Shown one piece after another: positions 29,186-32,458 of a stretch of 32,458 bases of DNA (its first letter is position 1; each line of letters begins with the position of its first letter). Location of the stretch: contig CM074808.1 of the NCBI GenBank assembly GCA_037447605.1, forward strand, positions 941,710-974,167, written 5' to 3'. The position numbers were made by a program, and so were the translations under genes. The notes under the pieces were generated by a model. The model saw only the letters and a list, made by a program, of their open reading frames with translations, searched no databases and was not told where the DNA came from. This stretch comes from Zygnema circumcarinatum (Eukaryota > Streptophyta > Zygnematophyceae > Zygnematales > Zygnemataceae).

Positions 29186-29338
29186 GATAGAATGCGAGAA
29201 GTTTTGAAGGAGAAATATGGTGATGGCTTCTTGGAATTGGCGCAGGGATTTTTTCGGAGCTAGTGCTATAACGCACTAAAGTCACTCAGCCAGAGCAAAG
29301 AGCATTACACAATTCTCCTTGGAGAATTTGTAAGGTAT

Positions 29339-29793
29339 TGTAACAAACCCGACCTCAGCAGGGTTTGAACACAAGACCTCCCGGTACCCACACCAGTGCT
29401 TTACCATTAAAAGGCAACCGCGGATGTAAGTACTAGGCCATACAACACATGTATAGCGTTTCGCTACATTCCTCCCCACCTAAACCGGGCTCGTCCTCGA
29501 GCGCACTCAAGGGTTTTTACGAGCAGCGTTCAAGCTCCTTCAACACATGGACTACGGCCTTAGCCCCTCAAGCCACTAAGGAACGGGTTCCCGTACCATG
29601 CTCAGAGATCACGGTGTTTTTAGGGTGGATTACAAATACCCGGCACTAGGCTTTGATACCAATGTAACAAACCCGACCTCAGCAGGGTTTGAACACAAGA
29701 CCTCCCGGTACCCACATCAGTGCTTTTACCATTAAAAAGCAACCGCGGATGTAAGTACTAGGCCATACAACAGATGTATAGCGTTTCGCTACA
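29339..29793 (-). mobile_element. Complete TRIM retroelement, 455 bp, with 5-bp target duplication
   Basis: Direct repeats at 29339-29468 (130 bp) and 29663-29793 (131 bp) differ by about three substitutions and one indel. On the minus strand they start TGTAGCGAAACG and end GTTACA. One base after the 5' LTR is TGGTATCAAAGC (29650-29661), the initiator-Met-tRNA type primer site. Just before the 3' LTR is the polypurine tract GGTGGGGAGGAA (29469-29480). GGTAT is duplicated at 29334-29338 and 29794-29798. The internal region is about 194 bp and non-coding. Each LTR has AATGGTAAAGC and TGTTCAAACCC, spaced like tRNA A and B boxes. Movement would depend on an autonomous element's enzymes. Confidence 0.93.
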
Positions 29794-30434
29794 GGTATTG
29801 TGTAAGGAAACCCAATGAAGCTGACATTTTTTGTGCATCAAAGCAAATGAAGCCCGCTCTAATCTGGTCACAGGCAAATGATGTTTATCCCTACCTAGCG
29901 CCCTTTCTTATCCAACTTCATTTGAATCCAATGGGTGCTGCTAGAAAGGAACGCATCCACAAGACATCGAAGCAAGTTTACTGTAAAAAGCGGAGCTCAC
30001 TTGGAGCAAGTAAGGTAGAACAACAAGCAACCATAGCCTTCAATGTTGCACAATTGTTCCGAACTATACAAGACATAAGAAATTGTGGGCAAGTTACCTT
30101 TCTAGCACGACTGTGTAAACTCAAGGAGGTCGTCGACAACAACCCTATTTCTGCTTGCTTTACTGCTCCTCCAATGAGTAGTAATGTAACAGCTGACGAC
30201 CACGGCTTAAAGCAAGGGTTTGAATAAGGAGGTGATGGCAATGACGACCATAATGATGAAGAATTTGAAGACAAATTGTTTAGCTCTATAGACTTCGATG
30301 GGTTGTTGGACGATCCAAACCTCCTGCCAAATAGTGCACTGTTTGGTGACAACTCAGGTGCTGACGTTGATGACGATATTCTTGACCAAATTGATCTGAA
30401 TTATTATGGCATCATCAATGAAACAAATAGTTGA

Positions 30435-30917
30435 CTAGCTTTTTTTCTTTTGTGCTTAGATCCTTTGCAACCAGTCCTTTGTGGTTCCACACCATGCTTT
30501 TGTCCATAAACATCTAATGGTCTTTCCATCATGAGTTCAATGTCATTTTCCTCGCCATTCACTTGTCTTCTTTGGGCGTGATTATTATAAATAGTTGTTG
30601 AAGAAGAACTTTTGTTGGTTTTTTTGTTGTTTGCATAAAGAGTTTTCATCATCATTTTGTTGTTGCTCTTTTGCGCTTATCCTTCTCATGATGCCTTCAC
30701 CATTGAAGCAGCACTACCACATGTCCCATCATCACCGTCACCCTTGAACTGCTCTTGTGGACCTAATTTTCAATACAACTATTTTGAAACTAGTACAAGG
30801 TGTCCTAGAGCTGCCTTACGACATGAAGCTTCAAACCTTGACCATCGCTTACGAAATTCCCGAATTCCTTATACTAAAAGTCACTTCTTTGGTGTACGAA
30901 TTCCGGGTCGGGATCCG
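30435..30917. other. Intergenic DNA, nothing recognised
   Basis: This is 3' flank of the hAT-like pseudogene, with T- and A-rich patches and no domain. GTACGAATTCCGGGTCGGGATCC at 30895-30917 adjoins the FB1 end. Confidence 0.4.
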
Positions 30918-30944
30918 GTACAGTCAACAGTCCTCATATTTTCG
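30918..30944. mobile_element. FB1 left terminus
   Basis: GTACAGTCAACAGTCCTCAT then ATTTTC matches the terminal repeat of the FB1 copies at 7246 and (reverse) 1359. It is cut at 30945 by a MULE2 end. ATATTTTCG at 30936-30944 is the predicted 9-bp target duplication. Confidence 0.65.
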
Positions 30945-31143
30945 GGGTAGTGTTATTTCCACCCCTTTTTTGGATCCAAACACCCCTTCCCGGCCGGGCA
31001 GATTTCAAAAAGGATTAAAAACGTAAAATGCTTTTTTCACACCTTTTTGGAATCGATACCCACCTTCATCCGTCAGCTGATTTTATTTTTGCTAACCAAG
31101 GAAAATGATACCCCGTCACTGCATTTTGAATACTGTATCCCGC
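30945..31143. mobile_element. MULE2 terminal inverted repeat, partner not found
   Basis: About 200 bp closely match the MULE2 end at 326-520 and the reverse of 1060-1270: GGGTAGTGTTATTTCCACCC, GGATCCAAACACCCCTTCCC, TTTTTGGAATCGATACCCAC, ATGATACCCCGTCAC. Similarity stops at CCCGCCT (31143). No opposite end is seen before the window closes. Confidence 0.8.
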
Positions 31144-31219
31144 CTAGGGATGGATTAGTTACGACTATATAATATATATTATATTATACAACTGTGACGA
31201 CTAGATAACGGCTGATATA

Positions 31220-32083
31220 CAGGCCTCTTCAAATAGGGGATTTCGGCTTAAGATAGGGGGCTGTCCCCTAACTTGGTTTTGTAAAAACACGTGAATATGG
31301 ACTGTACGGACGAAACCGTGCACGTACGGACGTTCATTATTTCCCAACACTGCTATCGTCGAGTTTGATTTTTCAGTAATTGGATGGGAGAAAGACGAGT
31401 TTCGAAAGAGGTTGACAGACTTTTCATTGGAAGGCATTCTTCACTGCAAACAATTTGATAGTTTGACTGCTCTTCGAGGGTCTCTTTGAGTAGTTTGCAT
31501 CACTTCTATAGCTGTCTTGTTCAGCCTAAAACTCCTAAAGGAGTGAGATCATTTTTCATTTCATTTCTAATTTTAGTTCCTATTTCAGTTTTTCTTTTGT
31601 GACTACACCTAGAATTTCAGAGGTTATGATTTGGAATAGAGTTTTTGTGAGGAAATTTCAAGACTATGATGGATTCTAAAGTGATACTTGAAGTAATTAA
31701 TGATGGATGGAAAAGGAAATAGAGAGCTTAGGATTGGATCTACAAAGTTTCCGAGCAATTGGGTTTTTGAATAAGCAACTATATGTTGTGATTGCCAAAT
31801 GCACAGTTGTTCTAATTGATTGGTAAAATTTACCAATCTATAAGAGTCAAAGAGGTTGCACCAGTTTCTAAAGCCGTGTTGTTATACCAACAAGTAAAGT
31901 TCATATACATCATTGCTATCGTGGCTGCAAATGCAATTCATTTCCTTTTTGTTTTTAACCAAAAAAATGCTTTTTTGGGGCTTGTGTGGTATTTAAGTTG
32001 AAATCACATAAACTAATCTCAAAATCTTACATAAATAAGCTATTTACGATATTTAGGGGATCTCCCCTATTTGAAGAGGCCTG
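31220..32083. mobile_element. Non-autonomous hAT element with 8-bp target duplication
   Basis: 864 bp bounded by a perfect 21-bp inverted repeat (CAGGCCTCTTCAAATAGGGG plus A, mirrored at 32063-32083). It is flanked by CTGATATA at 31212-31219 and 32084-32091. An 8-bp duplication and CAGG-type ends are hAT hallmarks. Subterminal AGGGG/CCCCT motifs (TAGGGGGCTGTCCCCTA near 31254, TTTAGGGGATCTCCCC near 32052) are likely transposase-binding repeats. The interior has only short open frames and no transposase domain. The left flank includes an AT palindrome (TATAATATATATTATA) near 31166. Confidence 0.9.
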
Positions 32084-32091
32084 CTGATATA

Positions 32092-32458
32092 TATTAATTT
32101 ACAACGCCTTTACAACATGTACGGTCATACGGTCGTACGACTTGTTAGTGTAAAGTAGTTAAGGACTTGTTGTACACTAAGTTGTTGGTACTAAGTTCTA
32201 AGGAGGGGTGTGCTCAAAAGTGTCCACATTGTACGGAGGGGCGTCTAGGCGACCGTACAAGTCTTTCAGGGGTGTGCGTGTAGCGCGCAGAGTCTGATTT
32301 GGCAAGGCAAGGCATCAGAATGTCGGTGGAGCCAATCAGTGGTACGATTTGGAAGGCCAAGACCATGGGTGTACGGACATTGGTCGGTGGCGAGGCGCGG
32401 CGTGGCGGAGTCAGATGTGACGTGGCGCGACGCGACAAATCGGGAAGTGACGAGGCGC
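32092..32458. other. GTACGG-rich flank, nothing coding recognised
   Basis: GTACGGTCATACGGTCGTAC, TTGTACGGAGGGG and GTGTACGGACATTGG resemble the GTACGG motifs of FB1 interiors. The last ~80 bp are GC-rich with GGCGAGGCGCGGCG-type repeats. This could be the outer part of another FB1 copy, but no terminal repeat is seen. Confidence 0.35.

Larger units (their letters stand above)
27959..30434 (+). pseudogene. hAT-like transposase pseudogene (C-terminal half)
   Basis: One frame carries the whole trace. It starts with LKPICACLGYLEGDKATFSS and IYSLAHALAF, then a 19-bp minisatellite, then FFDRMREVLKEKYGDGFLEL. After a TAG stop (29261-29263) it continues LLGEFVR up to the TRIM insertion at 29339, then resumes in frame as CVRKPNEAD and PALIWSQANDVYPYLAPFLI. 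A segment ending GASKVEQQATIAFNVAQLFR resembles the C-terminal dimerisation part of hAT transposases. A TAA (30225-30227) precedes an acidic tail ending at TGA 30432-30434. The LEGD..ATFSS / HALAF / F..MRE series is typical of hAT-superfamily proteins. The catalytic N-terminal half and BED finger are absent. The family call is by motif memory. Confidence 0.6.

Noticed and set aside
27959-29263. 434-residue open frame (and the ~397-, 342-, 339- and 329-residue frames on both strands) as real genes
   Set aside because: Their length comes from the 19-bp minisatellite, which has no stop in the frames that enter it on either strand. Only the 27959 frame has transposase-like ends, and it is a pseudogene.
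29361-29408. Functional tRNA gene on the minus strand within the TRIM LTR
   Set aside because: A and B boxes are recognisable, but the T stem does not pair well and the acceptor stem is missing. It is duplicated as part of the LTR.
31201-31437. 78-residue minus-strand frame as a gene
   Set aside because: It runs through the hAT element's own terminal repeat and into the left flank, with no domain.

Overview
The window is nuclear DNA from a plant-lineage (streptophyte) eukaryote. Its genes are split by GT-AG introns. The recognisable families are plant types: a HOL-type thiol/halide methyltransferase, an OTU-UBA-SEC-C deubiquitinase, a ZNF511-type zinc-finger protein and a small SEL1-repeat protein. 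Degenerate CCCTAAA/TTAGGG tracts and many plant-type transposons (MULE, hAT, copia, gypsy, TRIM) surround them. A charophyte alga such as Chara would fit, but the species cannot be proved from the sequence. There are no operons or bacterial signals.

Layout. 1-1.36 kb: nested Mutator-like insertions inside copies of a palindromic element called FB1 here. 1.4-2.3 kb: degenerate telomere-like tracts. 2.58-5.22 kb (+): complete 8-exon methyltransferase gene with a plastid-like leader. 5.7-6.3 kb: Ser/Pro low-complexity DNA and a gypsy integrase fragment. 7.25-8.61 kb: a complete FB1 copy carrying a complete MULE, which in turn carries a TRIM LTR. 8.75-12.15 kb (+): complete 11-exon OTU deubiquitinase. 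13.67-14.70 kb (+): single-exon ZNF511-like gene whose stop codon lies at the edge of a TTAGGG-like tract. 15.49-17.18 kb (-): 3-exon SEL1-repeat gene. 17.59-19.34 kb: another FB1 copy, holding two inverted ~600-bp MITEs with 3-bp target duplications.

19.6-32.5 kb is gene-poor, AT-rich and retrotransposon-rich. It holds two inverted Ndc10/Crypton-like recombinase fragments around copia reverse-transcriptase debris, and an internally deleted copia element between direct repeats. A hAT-like transposase pseudogene follows. It contains a 19-bp minisatellite of 51 extra copies that keeps the reading frame, and a complete 455-bp TRIM element with a 5-bp target duplication. Last come a further FB1/MULE end and an 864-bp non-autonomous hAT element with an 8-bp target duplication.

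The four host genes look independent of each other. The most unusual content is in the mobile DNA. (1) FB1 copies act as landing pads: all four MULE-type ends and both 3-bp-TSD MITEs in the window sit inside FB1 sequence. (2) The TRIM family carries tRNA-like A- and B-box sequences in its LTRs. (3) A frame-preserving 19-bp minisatellite has expanded inside a conserved part of a hAT-like transposase.
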